A stretch of DNA of 64,000 nt, from positions 21,925,825-21,989,824 of the forward strand of contig NC_059506.1 in NCBI RefSeq assembly GCF_914767665.1, read 5' to 3'. The notes below the pieces were generated by a model. That model did not search any database. It was not told where the DNA came from and saw nothing but the letters and a program-made list of their open reading frames with translations. The position numbers and the translations under genes are program-made. The stretch comes from Harmonia axyridis (Eukaryota > Arthropoda > Insecta > Coleoptera > Coccinellidae). Below, piece after piece: positions 43,154 to 53,219 of this stretch. Position 1 is the stretch's first letter. Each line of letters begins with the position of its first letter.

Positions 43154-44242
43154 ATGGCGGACGAGAGTGACGACGTGTCAGAAGCGGGCTCTCAAAAGCA
43201 TATAAATAGTGATGTTTTTGAGGGAATTAAAGTCGAGAAAAACTATGCATGCTGTTCTAAAAAATGTAGTGTAGTGATATGCACCTTTTGCGATGAAATT
43301 ATGCATAAATCTTGTGCAAAGAAGATGGAAAACGTCAAATTTATCGACGGATTTCATGTGAACTGTTGCGAGTCCTATGAAAATATGGGACAAAAAGATA
43401 AAGATGTGTCAGAGAATAAAATGGACTTCATGGAAAAGAAAATGTTTGAAATGAAAATCAACTTTCTCATTCAGTTATTGGAATCCTCAAACGAAAAGAA
43501 TGAAATTCTTAAATTGAATAACACATTGCTTCTACAACGAATAAATGATATGGAATGTAAACAAGAACGTGTACAAGAAAATGTGAATAAACAATATATT
43601 CCCACACTTGTTGAGCATTCATCTGACAGACCCATAAATATGAATGATAATAATACGGAAACGGTAACTAACGATCCTAAAATCCCGATATTGATATATA
43701 ATACTCCTGATAAATTGGTACCTGATGAGCTCAATAAAAATAGATTAAAACCACCAAACGTAAAATCACACAAAATTAATTTAGTGGTAAACAACAAACA
43801 AGAGGAGACCGGAAATACTATGAAATCTATAAAGGTCGATGTACAGAAAAATGATACGGATTGGACAACTGTTGTGAAGAAAAAACGAATGGGACAAAAA
43901 TCTGGACTAATATGTACAGGAACTAAACAGGTGACTGCCCAGTCAAAGATCAAAGGGGCCTTACGAAGAAAATGGCTTTATGTTGGAAGAATCTCTGGTA
44001 ATGAAATAATTGAAAAAGATATAATGGATTTTCTACAAAATTCCACAGGCAGCAATGAATTCGAAGTGAAGAAGCTTCCCACTAAAGGAAGTAATTCAGC
44101 ATTCAGTATAGGAGTACCCACTGAGATGTTATATATGAAATTATCTATGCCAGAATCATGGCCGAATGGTGTTGTATTGAGAGAATTCAACTTCAGAAAT
44201 TTTTTTCGGAAAGACACTATGCAAGTCAACATCATAAAATAA
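43154..44242 (+). CDS. CR1-like ORF1 (PHD-like finger, coiled coil, RNA-binding)
   Basis: An intact 362-codon frame from ATG at 43154. An N-terminal Cys/His cluster at residues 33-72 (C33, C34, C38, C43, C46, H51, C54, C71, C72) resembles a PHD-type finger, common in ORF1 of CR1 and Jockey-type elements. Residues ~90-145 are heptad-like and probably form a coiled coil (MFEMKINFLIQLLESSNEKN). A C-terminal folded region (RRKWLYVGRISGNEI ... SWPNGVVLREFNF) looks RRM-like. The product would bind element RNA and form ribonucleoprotein particles. The stop codon overlaps the ORF2 start as TAATG. High A content matches ORF2. Confidence 0.75.
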   Translation: MADESDDVSEAGSQKHINSDVFEGIKVEKNYACCSKKCSVVICTFCDEIMHKSCAKKMENVKFIDGFHVNCCESYENMGQKDKDVSENKMDFMEKKMFEMKINFLIQLLESSNEKNEILKLNNTLLLQRINDMECKQERVQENVNKQYIPTLVEHSSDRPINMNDNNTETVTNDPKIPILIYNTPDKLVPDELNKNRLKPPNVKSHKINLVVNNKQEETGNTMKSIKVDVQKNDTDWTTVVKKKRMGQKSGLICTGTKQVTAQSKIKGALRRKWLYVGRISGNEIIEKDIMDFLQNSTGSNEFEVKKLPTKGSNSAFSIGVPTEMLYMKLSMPESWPNGVVLREFNFRNFFRKDTMQVNIIK

Positions 44243-44244
44243 TG
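44240..44244 (+). promoter_or_regulatory. TAATG stop-start overlap between ORF1 and ORF2
   Basis: ORF1 stop TAA (44240-44242) shares its last A with the ORF2 ATG (44242-44244). Such overlaps are used in some non-LTR elements for ORF2 translation by termination-reinitiation. Confidence 0.75.
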
Positions 44245-47148
44245 AACACTAAAAAAAATTTCCGTCTTCTCAATCAAAACGTTCAATCCATTGGTACGTC
44301 TTTCCTGAAATTACAACATATATTATCAAATCAAGCAATAAACATCTTATGCATAACGGAACATTGGAAATCAGAAGAGGAATTGATGCTATATACTCCA
44401 CCTGGTTACGTTCTGGTTTCTTCATACTGTAGAGAAAAAGGAAAACATGGTGGATGCGCTATTTTCTTGGAGAAAGGTATGCAGTATTCCCACAGAAAAG
44501 ATTTTAAGAACCTAAGTGTTATTGGTTGTTTTGAATGCTGTGTCAGTCAAATAATGATTGATTCGGAAAAATATTTGATAATATGTATATACCGCCCAAA
44601 TTCATACCCTTTAAGTAATGTTGACATTTTTTTTGAAAGGTTTATTTCAGTGCTTGACGGATGTCAGGTGGAAAATGTAAAAGTCATTATTTCCGGTGAT
44701 TTTAATATAGATTTACTATCCGTATCCAATGATTCAAGGCTTTTTTTTTCAATTTTGGAAACATATAATTTGAAAGTATCTTTATTGCAACCAACGAGAA
44801 TAACACCAAACTCAGCAACTTGCCTAGATAACGTTATTTCAAATATTGATGGAATCACAACTTTAGTTGAAGGTCATTTATCTGACCACTCTGGACAAAT
44901 TTTCACATTTTTTCATCAAATTAATGAAGTTAAACCAAAAGAAACTAAAACAAATAGAATATATAATGAGCACAACCATCAGGTTTTTGAGTCGCTTCTA
45001 TCGGACATAAATTGGTCGAAACTCTATGATATTCCTGTTAATAATATCAATGAAATGTGGAACTTTTTCGGGAACAGGTTTGATGAAACTTTTCAGAGAT
45101 CATTTCCAGTGCAAACTATTGAAATTAAGAAAAATAAAAAACCGGTACTTACAGCAGAAACTCGATCCATAAAAGAACGTTTGGACTTACTGTTTATATT
45201 ATCTAGATATAAGCCGGAACTCTTACTTGATTATAGAAATATAAAACGCCAATACGACGCTTCTTTAGTTGAAGACAGAAAAAGATCAAATTCATCTATC
45301 ATATACAAAGCGGAAAACAAATCTAAAGCAGCATGGAATGTTGTCAGGGAAGCAACAAATACATATAAAAAAACGGAAAATGTATTCCCTACGGTTAATG
45401 ACAAGGATGATCGTGAACTGTTTCTTTTAGCAAACAGATTTAATGACTTCTTTATTAATATATCAAACCCAAATCATGGATTTAACGCCTGCCCTACCAC
45501 TGACTGTAATAAACAATCTACAGTATTGAACTCATTTTGTTTGTTCGAAGTCCCAGAGAGTGAGATTTTTTCTGTTGTCAAAATGATGAATAATAAACGC
45601 TCTTTTGGATATGATGGTGTTCCGATGACATTGATCAAGCGCCATTTCATACATATAGTGAAGCCAGTTTGTTTTCTGATCAATTCTGCTTTCCGATCCG
45701 GCATATTTCCTGACGCTCTGAAGAAATCAATTGTCATGCCTTCCTACAAAAAGAATGACAAAAATGATCTATCTAATTACAGACCAATTAGTCTTATCAC
45801 CTCATTCGCTAAAATTTTTGAGAAAATTCTGTCAAATAGGATTCTGAAATTCTTCAGGAAGTTCAATGTTCTCACTACTAAACAACATGGTTTCACTGAA
45901 AACAAAAGCACAGACACAGTCATTTTTGAATTTCTCCAATGTATAACACTTTCTCTGGAAAGAGGGGAGATTCCTGCAGGACTATTTGTAGACTTCTCTA
46001 AAGCATTCGATTGTGTCGATCATAAAACATTATTATTGAAACTTGAAAGATCTGGTATAAGAGGAATGCCACTTAAACTATTCGAAAGTTACCTCATCAA
46101 TCGAAAACAGGTAGTTGTATTGCGAAATGGGAAAAGATGTAATATGTCTCAAGAAGGGACAATAGTGAGGGGCGTTCCGCAGGGGACCATATTGGGTCCC
46201 ATTTTATTCATAGTTTATATAAATGATTTACCTAATATTTTTCAACCACAAGAAGAAAGTCAGCCACTACAGCTCAAACTGACAGCCGAAGAAGTTGTCG
46301 ATACTTATCTTTATGCTGACGATACCAACATTATAGTATCTTCCAAAGTTATTGAAAGAGTGATGACCAATTTAACAACATCTATGTCTATGATCGAGAA
46401 CTGGTGTGATGACTGCGGCTTGCGGCTAAACTTGAACAAAACAAGTGTTGTAATATTTTTGAGTAGTCGTTCTAACTTGAAAGTTCCGGACAATATAACT
46501 TTTGATAATGGAACAGTTCAGATAGGCTCCCAAACTAAACTACTCGGAGTATATATCGATAAGCATTTGAACTGGTCAGTACATTGTGAAACGCTTACAA
46601 CCAGATTAAATTCAATTATATATATGATAAGAGCTTTAAGAAACCAAGTGGATCTCAACACATTGAAGATGATATATTTCGCTATTTTTCAATCGATTGT
46701 GTCATATGGAATAATTTTTTGGGGGGGCAGTTCTTCTGCGGAGCATGTTTTCCTCACTCAGAAACTGGCTATAAGAACAATTTTTCACATGAAATTTAGG
46801 GAATCTTGCCGTGGAGTATTCAAAGAAAATAATATTCTTACTTTGCCTGGTCTATATATTTATAGAATCTTATTATTTTTTCACAAGAACAAATTATATT
46901 TCGAGAGTTGTAAGAATGTAAATTCAACTCGGAGAATATACGAGTATTTTTTTCCACCTCACAAACTGTCAAGTACTGAACATAGTACTTTTTACATGTG
47001 CCTTAGACTATTCAACTATCTACCGAGAATACTAAGAAATATATTCGACTTCAAAATTTTCAAAAAGACACTTTTTTCAATGATTATGGATTGTGAACCC
47101 TACTCTATAACAGAGTTCAAGGAATACTGCATATTGAAGTATATTTAG
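44242..47148 (+). CDS. CR1-like ORF2: AP endonuclease and reverse transcriptase
   Basis: 968 codons from the ATG that overlaps the ORF1 stop (TAATG, 44240-44244). The endonuclease domain (residues ~1-230) has RLLNQNVQSIG, LCITEHWKSEE (catalytic E), IISGDFNIDLL and HLSDHSGQ (catalytic D-H). The reverse transcriptase has NYRPISLITSFAKIFEKIL, GLFVDFSKAFDCVDH (motif A), RGVPQGTILGPILFIVYIND (motif B) and YADD at residues 691-694. There is no RNase H, as usual for CR1. The whole frame is open and catalytic residues are present, so the copy may be active or recent. It nicks DNA and copies element RNA at the target site in the nucleus. The frame is open to 44158, but starting there would overlap ORF1 by 85 nt, so the TAATG start is preferred. 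Confidence 0.85.
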   Translation: MNTKKNFRLLNQNVQSIGTSFLKLQHILSNQAINILCITEHWKSEEELMLYTPPGYVLVSSYCREKGKHGGCAIFLEKGMQYSHRKDFKNLSVIGCFECCVSQIMIDSEKYLIICIYRPNSYPLSNVDIFFERFISVLDGCQVENVKVIISGDFNIDLLSVSNDSRLFFSILETYNLKVSLLQPTRITPNSATCLDNVISNIDGITTLVEGHLSDHSGQIFTFFHQINEVKPKETKTNRIYNEHNHQVFESLLSDINWSKLYDIPVNNINEMWNFFGNRFDETFQRSFPVQTIEIKKNKKPVLTAETRSIKERLDLLFILSRYKPELLLDYRNIKRQYDASLVEDRKRSNSSIIYKAENKSKAAWNVVREATNTYKKTENVFPTVNDKDDRELFLLANRFNDFFINISNPNHGFNACPTTDCNKQSTVLNSFCLFEVPESEIFSVVKMMNNKRSFGYDGVPMTLIKRHFIHIVKPVCFLINSAFRSGIFPDALKKSIVMPSYKKNDKNDLSNYRPISLITSFAKIFEKILSNRILKFFRKFNVLTTKQHGFTENKSTDTVIFEFLQCITLSLERGEIPAGLFVDFSKAFDCVDHKTLLLKLERSGIRGMPLKLFESYLINRKQVVVLRNGKRCNMSQEGTIVRGVPQGTILGPILFIVYINDLPNIFQPQEESQPLQLKLTAEEVVDTYLYADDTNIIVSSKVIERVMTNLTTSMSMIENWCDDCGLRLNLNKTSVVIFLSSRSNLKVPDNITFDNGTVQIGSQTKLLGVYIDKHLNWSVHCETLTTRLNSIIYMIRALRNQVDLNTLKMIYFAIFQSIVSYGIIFWGGSSSAEHVFLTQKLAIRTIFHMKFRESCRGVFKENNILTLPGLYIYRILLFFHKNKLYFESCKNVNSTRRIYEYFFPPHKLSSTEHSTFYMCLRLFNYLPRILRNIFDFKIFKKTLFSMIMDCEPYSITEFKEYCILKYI

Positions 47149-47260
47149 AATTTTTTTGTTTTCTCTTTTTTTTGAATTAGGAATTATGGACCTGTTTTCT
47201 CTTTGTTATTTATAACAATTTTGGAAATAAATGGATGTTATTATTATTATTATTATAATG

Positions 47261-47526
47261 AAGTTCGACATTATTTCAACATCAAGTCGGTTTCTTAGGA
47301 TGTAATTTCGAAGTGTAAGAGTAAGAAAGATATGCATAAAGAATTAAGAATGCCGAAAGTCAAACGGAGAGCGTTTTCCCCTCCTTCCTTGTATAAATAG
47401 AGAGAGTCCAATTAGGAAGAAGAGAAGAGTCATCTCCTACTTCTGCAAATCTTCATCTCCGGTGTTAGCATCATATTCGTAGTTTCATTTCCACTCAACC
47501 TTTCATGATATTTTAATGCAGAGTAA
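47261..47526 (+). promoter_or_regulatory. Possible core promoter (TATA box) before transposase remnant
   Basis: TGTATAAATAGAGAGAG at about 47391 is a good TATA box, 135 bp upstream of the ATG of the DUF4817-type remnant. It may be the remnant's own promoter. Nothing else is seen in this stretch. Confidence 0.35.
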
Positions 47527-47975
47527 TGGATTTACTTGAACAAAGAATGAACATCATTAAATGGTATTTGAAAGCTGACAGCGTGGGTCAAGAGGTTGTC
47601 GATTTATTTTTGCTTATTCTGATCAAGTTCCATACGTACAAACAGTATTAAATATTTTTCATCGTTTAGAAAAATTCGGTTTTATTAACGTTTGCAATAA
47701 ATGTTATCATGATGATAAAGACTCCTGTACATAACTATGAAGAAAAAGTCGAGAGGAATTCAAATGTTTCTGTCTTTGTTGAGGCAAAAGAGCCTATGTC
47801 CAGCACTCAAATTTCTCAAAAAATGACATTCCGGACCGTACAGTTAGGCATATTTTGAAAAAACATGGGTATGAATCTTATGAATTGAAAACTAACCAAG
47901 AAATTTTTCCGGAAAATTTTACTAGGAGTTTTATGAGATCAGAAGAAAAACATCTACACAATAACAAATATCGAA
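47527..47975 (+). pseudogene. DUF4817-type transposase N-terminal remnant
   Basis: From ATG at 47527: MDLLEQRMNIIKWYLKADSV in one frame, then pieces VQTVLNIFHRLEKFG and VNKCYHDDKDSC in others, then EEKVERNSNVSVFVEAKEPM, MSSTQIS and RTVRHILKKHGYESYELK. The order matches the helix-turn-helix N-terminus of mariner/IS630-related insect elements. At least four frame changes. The catalytic domain is absent. Confidence 0.55.
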
Positions 47976-48540
47976 AAAAATGTATTTGAGCGATGCATCC
48001 TCATTTTCTCTCCTTGAGTACTACAATCTTTCAGTAGCCAGATACCTCGAAAAAATAAACAAGTGACCGTATCAATGAGAACGTTATATCCTAAAAAAGC
48101 CGATCATCGCGAAATAAAAATATGACAATATATTTGTCTTGTTTCTTGCAAAATACTACTCAGAATTCAGATAATCTACAGCGAATCATTTGTAACATGC
48201 TTACGTGTACTCCTCATCTCTCAAAGCGATGTTGGATATTGGAGATGGTTCAAATGACAGCATCTAATATCTTTATTTAACTAAAAGAATTTCATCAATT
48301 TTCTTGGCATTGGATATCTACAATATCAAGACGCCAATAATATACGAAAATGTTTTTTGTCCTTTATGCATCATTACAGCCTTCACCTCATTATAATGGA
48401 AGGGAACTAAGAAATTTCTCACTATGGTTTTCAATAAAATAATAACAATAATGCCAGAATTGAAATCTTCATGAAATTCCTCGCAAAAAATGTAGCATTC
48501 GCTCTTCTCTCAGTGTAACATTTTTAAAATTGAATTAGGT
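47976..48540. other. No gene recognised
   Basis: AT-rich DNA. No coding signal. Confidence 0.35.
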
Positions 48541-48846
48541 CCATCCTACAGAACTAAATTTTTGAGGAGACTTTGAGGATGAACAAGGTGGACGTTAAAG
48601 ACGGACAAAGTGGAATTTTAACAAGTTCAGACCCTTCTCAATCTCTCGTGAGAATTACAGTCCGCTGTTGAATTATGAATTATAAGTGTGGTCAACACAC
48701 TGGGTCAAACAATATGGGAGACGTATCTTTTAGTATGTTGTTAAGGCATGTCAAGGAGTTTCAAGGATTATAATTGTTGGGAATGTAGATCAAATCAAGA
48801 TTCATTACGGCGAAACAATTTGTATCCTGTATTTGAAGTTGTTACA
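48541..48846 (+). repeat. Dispersed ~320-bp repeat, copy b
   Basis: Matches copy a (35371) block by block, including GTCCGCTGTTGAATTATGAA and a tail around CATTACGGCGAAACAATTTG. Confidence 0.7.
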
Positions 48847-48924
48847 GTGAAGTTACGCATAGTTCTATACATGTAGGCTTGGTTAATCGATCGTCTAGAG
48901 GTATGATTCGATTACCTGGCCTTT

Positions 48925-49373
48925 CGTCTTCTTCTTCGTGACTTTGTCGGATTTGTAATGATTAAACTCATTTCAATTATATACATCTATTTACAGAACC
49001 ACACTTATACAGTACAAACTCAGTATTGAGAAGATCCTAATTACGTCTTAATTACAAGTTTCTCACTACGGTACTGAATTTCGTCTTTAACTCGTTTGTT
49101 GATTACTCAAAACGTCTTCGTTTATCACGTCTTCGTCGTACTTCAAGTTTTCGGTCGTCTCGTCTTTGATTTGTTCGCGACTCGTCTTAATCTAGTCCGC
49201 GAACCGTCTTCACGTCGTACGTCTTAAGTTGACCGACCGAACTTGTTCTGTCTCCCGTCTTAGACTTAACTTCAACTTTACCCGTCTTCGGCTCAATTTG
49301 AACTTTACCCCGGGTAAAGTTCAAATTGAGCCGAAGACGGGTAAATTACCCGTCTTCGGCTTAATTTGAACTG
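48925..49373 (+). repeat. CGTCTT-rich stretch
   Basis: The hexamer CGTCTT and close variants recur more than a dozen times, irregularly spaced (for example TTTCGTCTTTAACTCG, ACGTCTTCGTTTATCACG, CACGTCGTACGTCTTAAG). It ends in a palindrome. It might be part of an LTR or a regulatory array; no protein is supported. Confidence 0.5.
49277..49345. repeat. Perfect 34-bp palindrome
   Basis: Arms 49277-49310 and 49312-49345 are exact reverse complements around a single C. The arm reads TTTACCCGTCTTCGGCTCAA onward. A third, direct partial copy follows at about 49346-49373. Confidence 0.9.
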
Positions 49374-50410
49374 TGCTCTCTGCCGATTGGAACTACCTTC
49401 TCTCGAATATCGAGCCCACAAAGATCTTCGCGGATTCCTGGAAATCGAATATTCTCGGAGGAATAGAATCTGGTACAAACGTCTTGTTCTCGAACTTTCC
49501 CAACCCCAGTAAATCTCTTAAGTTTTACAACCGACATGACACATCTTCGACACTCCGAAGAATTACACATCCTTTTTACATTATATGTACAATAACAATT
49601 CGTTCCCTGTAAATCAATTGAAACTGTCATGCCCCCGACACTAAAAGAAACTAATAGGTCTCCAAGCATCCGGTTGACCATCGCAATTATTTACAGGGAA
49701 CAATAACTGGATCCTACATACAGTGTGTCAATTTGATAAGGTACCACTCTTAATATTTCGGACCCATGCAAAATCAGAGAAAATACAAAAAGAGGTGAAC
49801 TTTGGTTCGTAGGAGAACATTTTATACAATTGGTTCCAATCAATTTGTATCAAACCTTTGAGTTTGATGACGGCAACCCCTAAAATGATATAAATTGGAA
49901 GAGGGGTTGAGTGACACCTTCTTTTGTGAATTTATACACTGTATATCTCATCGTCATGGAGCTTTAGGAGTGTGTTGAATACACTCTCAAAATACTTTGA
50001 GGTTCAATAAAAAGTCAAAATCAAAACTTGTTGATAATTCACTTGAAAATATATCGGGCGCATTCGCCATTTTGCCACTAAAAGCTATTTCTATTGGGTT
50101 AGTTCCAACGCTCAGGACCAATTATTATTAATTATTAGGATTATAATGAAGAGTGAAAGAGAACACATAAAACGAAATGCTAACAAGTGCAGTTTAGTCC
50201 TTTCTTAATTCCTTTTAATTTAGTCCTTCTTCTTCAAGTCTTCTGTTGATTTATGAATTACTAGTACGGAAATTTTATTTTTAAAGATATTGTATATACG
50301 GAACCTCTTATCGTATTTTGTCAACTAATGAATCCAACTGAACTGAGCCTTAAAAAGTTTCTAGGTCCATCAGAAGTGAACATGTCAATAGCCGGCAGAA
50401 TCAATATTTA
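49374..50410. other. No clear gene; possible retroelement remnant and weak repeat copy
   Basis: 49585-49705 has inverted pieces GTTCCCTGTAAAT / ATTTACAGGGAAC around GCCCCCGACACT, which may be a polypurine tract next to an LTR edge on the minus strand; not established. 50050-50290 is a weak copy of the dispersed repeat (GGGCGCATTCGCCATTTTG, then a TTAATTCCTTT region). Confidence 0.3.
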
Positions 50411-50412
50411 GG

Positions 50413-50557
50413 ATGGATCCGTTATCAATCAAACGTTATTGTTTCAGGCCATTCCCGACTCAAAAACTGAAAATTACAGACATTGTTACTTATGATGAAA
50501 TGGTAGATAATCTGTTCACAGACTACTTATTCTCAGGAGATATTTGCATGATATTTG
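50413..50557 (+). CDS. Possible host first exon (unassigned)
   Basis: An ATG-initiated open stretch encoding MDPLSIKRYCFRPFPTQKL, KITDIVTYDEMVDNLFTDY and LFSGDICMIF, followed by a donor-like GGTATAAAAA at about 50557. The composition is protein-like and it is not part of any repeat seen here. Together with the open segment at 58038-58246 it could belong to one host gene later split by the BEL insertion. No family was recognised, and the link between the two is inference. Confidence 0.3.
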
Positions 50558-50975
50558 GTATAAAAATCATTTGTTATACCTCATTGATATCGTAAGTTTC
50601 AGATTATGAGCCATGAATATAATTGATGAATTCAATAATTCATATTTACAGAAATTTGTGATTGTACTGGATTTTTCAAACTCAATTTGTTATCATTTTT
50701 CTGTGGAAAAACGGTTATACTATCAACAACCTAATTCTTCATCACTCATTCACAAAATATTGAGGTTGAATCCTTCTTTTCTTTATTTCTTAAGTCGGTT
50801 TTTATTGAATCTATGTAGACTTTCCCTCTGTCCATTACTACACCATTCATCTCATCATCATAGATTCTGGAGACGAGAACTGCCAGAATTGAAAACTTCT
50901 TAAAAATATACTTGAAGAAATGTGCATTCACTATATTCACCATTTTTTAATTAATAGCTTTGATTATTGAATAAG

Positions 50976-50980
50976 GTCCT
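50976..50980. repeat. Target-site duplication of BEL element (left)
   Basis: GTCCT, repeated exactly at 58038-58042 after the right LTR. Confidence 0.9.
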
Positions 50981-51478
50981 TGTTACGTCGTGAAAATTTG
51001 TTGTTTGTTGGCGCCACCTGCGGCCGCGGTATTACCCGGTCGGTAAAAACCCGGTCGGTAATCCCGGTCGGTAAACAAACATCGTCATAATTAATAATAA
51101 TAATTTTTCTGAAGTGTAAAACGGTGCTTATCGATTCTATAATTTATCAAACTAAGTTATTTGATTGCTTAAAATTCATCTAATCATCTATCATCTTTAT
51201 ACATTTTCATTTTCTTCTGTTAAAAACTGATTGAGCAATTTCGAGTGAATTGTGTGTTACTCAAATTGAGTGATAACCACGAAGCCGGTGCAGAAGAGGT
51301 TAATCATCCCTTTTACCTATCCACCTGACCATCTTCTGCTACCAGATTAGGGGGTGAATTCACAGATATCATCTCTCTTAACTCACGAGGTAAGTGCACA
51401 CGAATTCTTTCAACAAATTGCTTAATTCTTACTAGTTATCGTCATCTGAAATTGGTTGCAATAATTTGCGACCATTTA
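50981..51478 (+). repeat. BEL left LTR (498 bp)
   Basis: Starts TGTTACGTCG and ends CGACCATTTA. It contains a threefold CGGTCGGTAA-type direct repeat at about 51034-51076. No difference from the right LTR was found on reading both. Confidence 0.95.
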
Positions 51479-51479
51479 T

Positions 51480-51497
51480 TGGTGCCGAAGCCCGGGA
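51480..51497 (+). promoter_or_regulatory. BEL primer-binding site
   Basis: TGGTGCCGAAGCCCGGGA begins one base after the LTR and would pair with a tRNA 3' end. From memory it resembles the complement of an insect tRNA-Phe 3' end with one difference; not verified. Confidence 0.7.
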
Positions 51498-51737
51498 ATT
51501 GTTCAAGTTATTTCCATAATTTCAGTCTAATTTCAATTTCCGTTCATCTGATTATTCATTTAAATTCGTCGTTTAATTTTCTTTCCAATAAATCAAGTGG
51601 AAAATTAATTGAACGGCTTATCACGCGTCATCTGTTTATTATCTCCTTTAGCAAGATAAGCATCGTCTGTTCACTTTTCGAACAATAATTTCGCGATTTA
51701 ATTCATTTCTTTATACCGGGGTCGTTCGAAAGTTAAA

Positions 51738-53216
51738 ATGCCGTCGATGGATAAGTTGAAGGCCTCTATCTCTGAGGCGGTTGTCAAGCGCGAAAATGCA
51801 TTCGCAGCGGCTTCCTCTCTACTAAAATTAATCAAAGGTTTGACCACCGAAGCAGATGTTGCCAACATGTGCTTGGCCGAGTTGTTTAAGGTGGAGAAGA
51901 CCTTCAAAGAGGCTGACGAGTTGATCGTAAAGCTCAACTCTCAGTTAGAAGAAGAACGGGACGAGGCACCCTCGAAGTTTTCTGCCTTTTTTGAGATTTG
52001 CCTGCATGTCCGTGCTGCCCATAGCAATCTGACTGCATCTCCTTTGGCTGCGAAGCCTTCTTCTGTTGATCTCCCCATTCCTCGTGTCGAATTGCCCTCT
52101 TTTCATGGAAACATCGAGGAATGGCCTGGCTTCATCGCGCTATTTGATGCCCTAGTGCATCAAAATAGCTCCCTGGCGCCAGTCCAGAAGTTCCATCTTC
52201 TAGCATCTTCTCTTGCTGGTGAGGCGGCTTCTGTCATCTCCGGCTTCGAGATGAATTCTTTGAATTACGCTCTCGCCTATCAAGCCCTGTCCTCCCGTTA
52301 TCAAAATCCTCGTCGGCTTGCTGACCTGTATGTGAGCCAGATACTGGATTCACGGCCTGCGTCTGTTTCTTCCTTGTCCCAGCTGAAACAGTTCGCCACC
52401 ACGCATCAAAACGCGATCAATGCCATCAAGGCGCTGCCCATACCAGATTTGGCGGACTACCTTCTGTTCTCTCTGGCTTTGCGCAACCTCGACGTACCAT
52501 CTCGTCAGTTGTTCGAGGGGCAGTTATCCTCGGATGACTTTCCCAATCTCTCGCAGCTGCTCGAATTCACCAATCGACAGCTGCGAGTGTTAGAAAGCAC
52601 TTCCATCACTTCATCCCGTTCGTCTGTGCCGAAGAGGTCGTCAAGACCACCATCACCGGTAGCCTCAGCTTCTGTTTCTCCATCGGCTGTGCCTTCATCC
52701 TCTGGCCAGTCCTATCGCCGTCCGGCATACACTGGTTCGCGCTCATCTTCATCGCACACGTGTGTTTTCTGCTCTGCAAATCACTCCATTCGCCAGTGTC
52801 GTGAATTCAAGGCCATGACTATTCATAAGCGAAGAGCTTTCGTGACTGAGCAACGATTGTGCAGAAATTGCATGTCGTCGTTCCACTCCACTGCTGACTG
52901 CGGGTCAAGTCAGTGCTGCCACACGTGCGGAGCACGTCACCATACAATCCTTCACATGGCCTCTACTGCCACTACGTCGTCTTCCGTTTCCCACACGAGG
53001 GAGCAGTCGACAGACCAACTCCCCTCTCCACCTTCTGTTTTCCGCACGGAGGAGCCATTGACAGACCTATCCCCCTCTCCACCTATTTCTTCAGAGCAGT
53101 CAGCTCGTACTCCTATCTCTCGAGCTGGAGTAAGAGGTCGATTAATGAATCTCGGCATGTCGCGCACGTTTTCTAGGGGGGCAGGTTCAGCATCGTCTGG
53201 CCATGGTTCGGAATGA
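51738..53216 (+). CDS. gag: BEL/Pao Gag polyprotein
   Basis: 492 codons from ATG at 51738 to TGA at 53214. The N-terminal half is alpha-helical (KRENAFAAASSLLKLIKGLT, EAVVK..., KVEKTFKEADELIVKLNSQL). The central part (PRVELPSFHGNIEEWPGFIA, FHLLASSLAGEAASVISGFE) matches the conserved core of BEL gag (DUF1759-type). A Ser/Pro-rich linker leads to three zinc knuckles: CVFCSANHSIRQC, CRNCMSSFHSTADC and CHTCGARHHTILH. The C-terminal region is Ser/Pro-rich. Gag forms virus-like particles and packages the RNA in the cytoplasm. The stop TGA is followed directly by CTA and pol is in the same frame, so a Gag-Pol fusion by readthrough is likely. Confidence 0.95.
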   Translation: MPSMDKLKASISEAVVKRENAFAAASSLLKLIKGLTTEADVANMCLAELFKVEKTFKEADELIVKLNSQLEEERDEAPSKFSAFFEICLHVRAAHSNLTASPLAAKPSSVDLPIPRVELPSFHGNIEEWPGFIALFDALVHQNSSLAPVQKFHLLASSLAGEAASVISGFEMNSLNYALAYQALSSRYQNPRRLADLYVSQILDSRPASVSSLSQLKQFATTHQNAINAIKALPIPDLADYLLFSLALRNLDVPSRQLFEGQLSSDDFPNLSQLLEFTNRQLRVLESTSITSSRSSVPKRSSRPPSPVASASVSPSAVPSSSGQSYRRPAYTGSRSSSSHTCVFCSANHSIRQCREFKAMTIHKRRAFVTEQRLCRNCMSSFHSTADCGSSQCCHTCGARHHTILHMASTATTSSSVSHTREQSTDQLPSPPSVFRTEEPLTDLSPSPPISSEQSARTPISRAGVRGRLMNLGMSRTFSRGAGSASSGHGSE

Positions 53217-53219
53217 CTA
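53214..53219 (+). promoter_or_regulatory. TGA-CTA readthrough context at gag-pol junction
   Basis: gag ends ...GAA TGA CTA CGA. UGA-CUA is a known efficient stop-readthrough context in eukaryotes, and pol has no ATG until its codon 45. Confidence 0.75.

Larger units (their letters stand above)
43154..47260 (+). mobile_element. Nearly intact CR1-like non-LTR retrotransposon
   Basis: Two open frames (43154-44242 and 44242-47148), a ~90-bp 3' UTR with AATAAA at 47226, and a (TTA)n tail ending near 47260. There are only a few bases between the upstream hAT-like end (GGCCCAGTCC, ~43141) and ORF1, so the 5' UTR is very short or truncated. TTATAA before ORF1 and at the tail might be a target duplication but overlaps the tail repeat. 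Confidence 0.8.

Noticed and set aside
43144..47260. TTATAA as a proven target duplication of the CR1-like element
   Set aside because: The right copy overlaps the (TTA)n tail, so it cannot be told from the tail itself.
49361..49681. 106-codon minus-strand frame with several cysteines
   Set aside because: The cysteines do not form a recognised spacing and the frame overlaps the CGTCTT tract and possible LTR-edge sequence. Not convincing as a gene.
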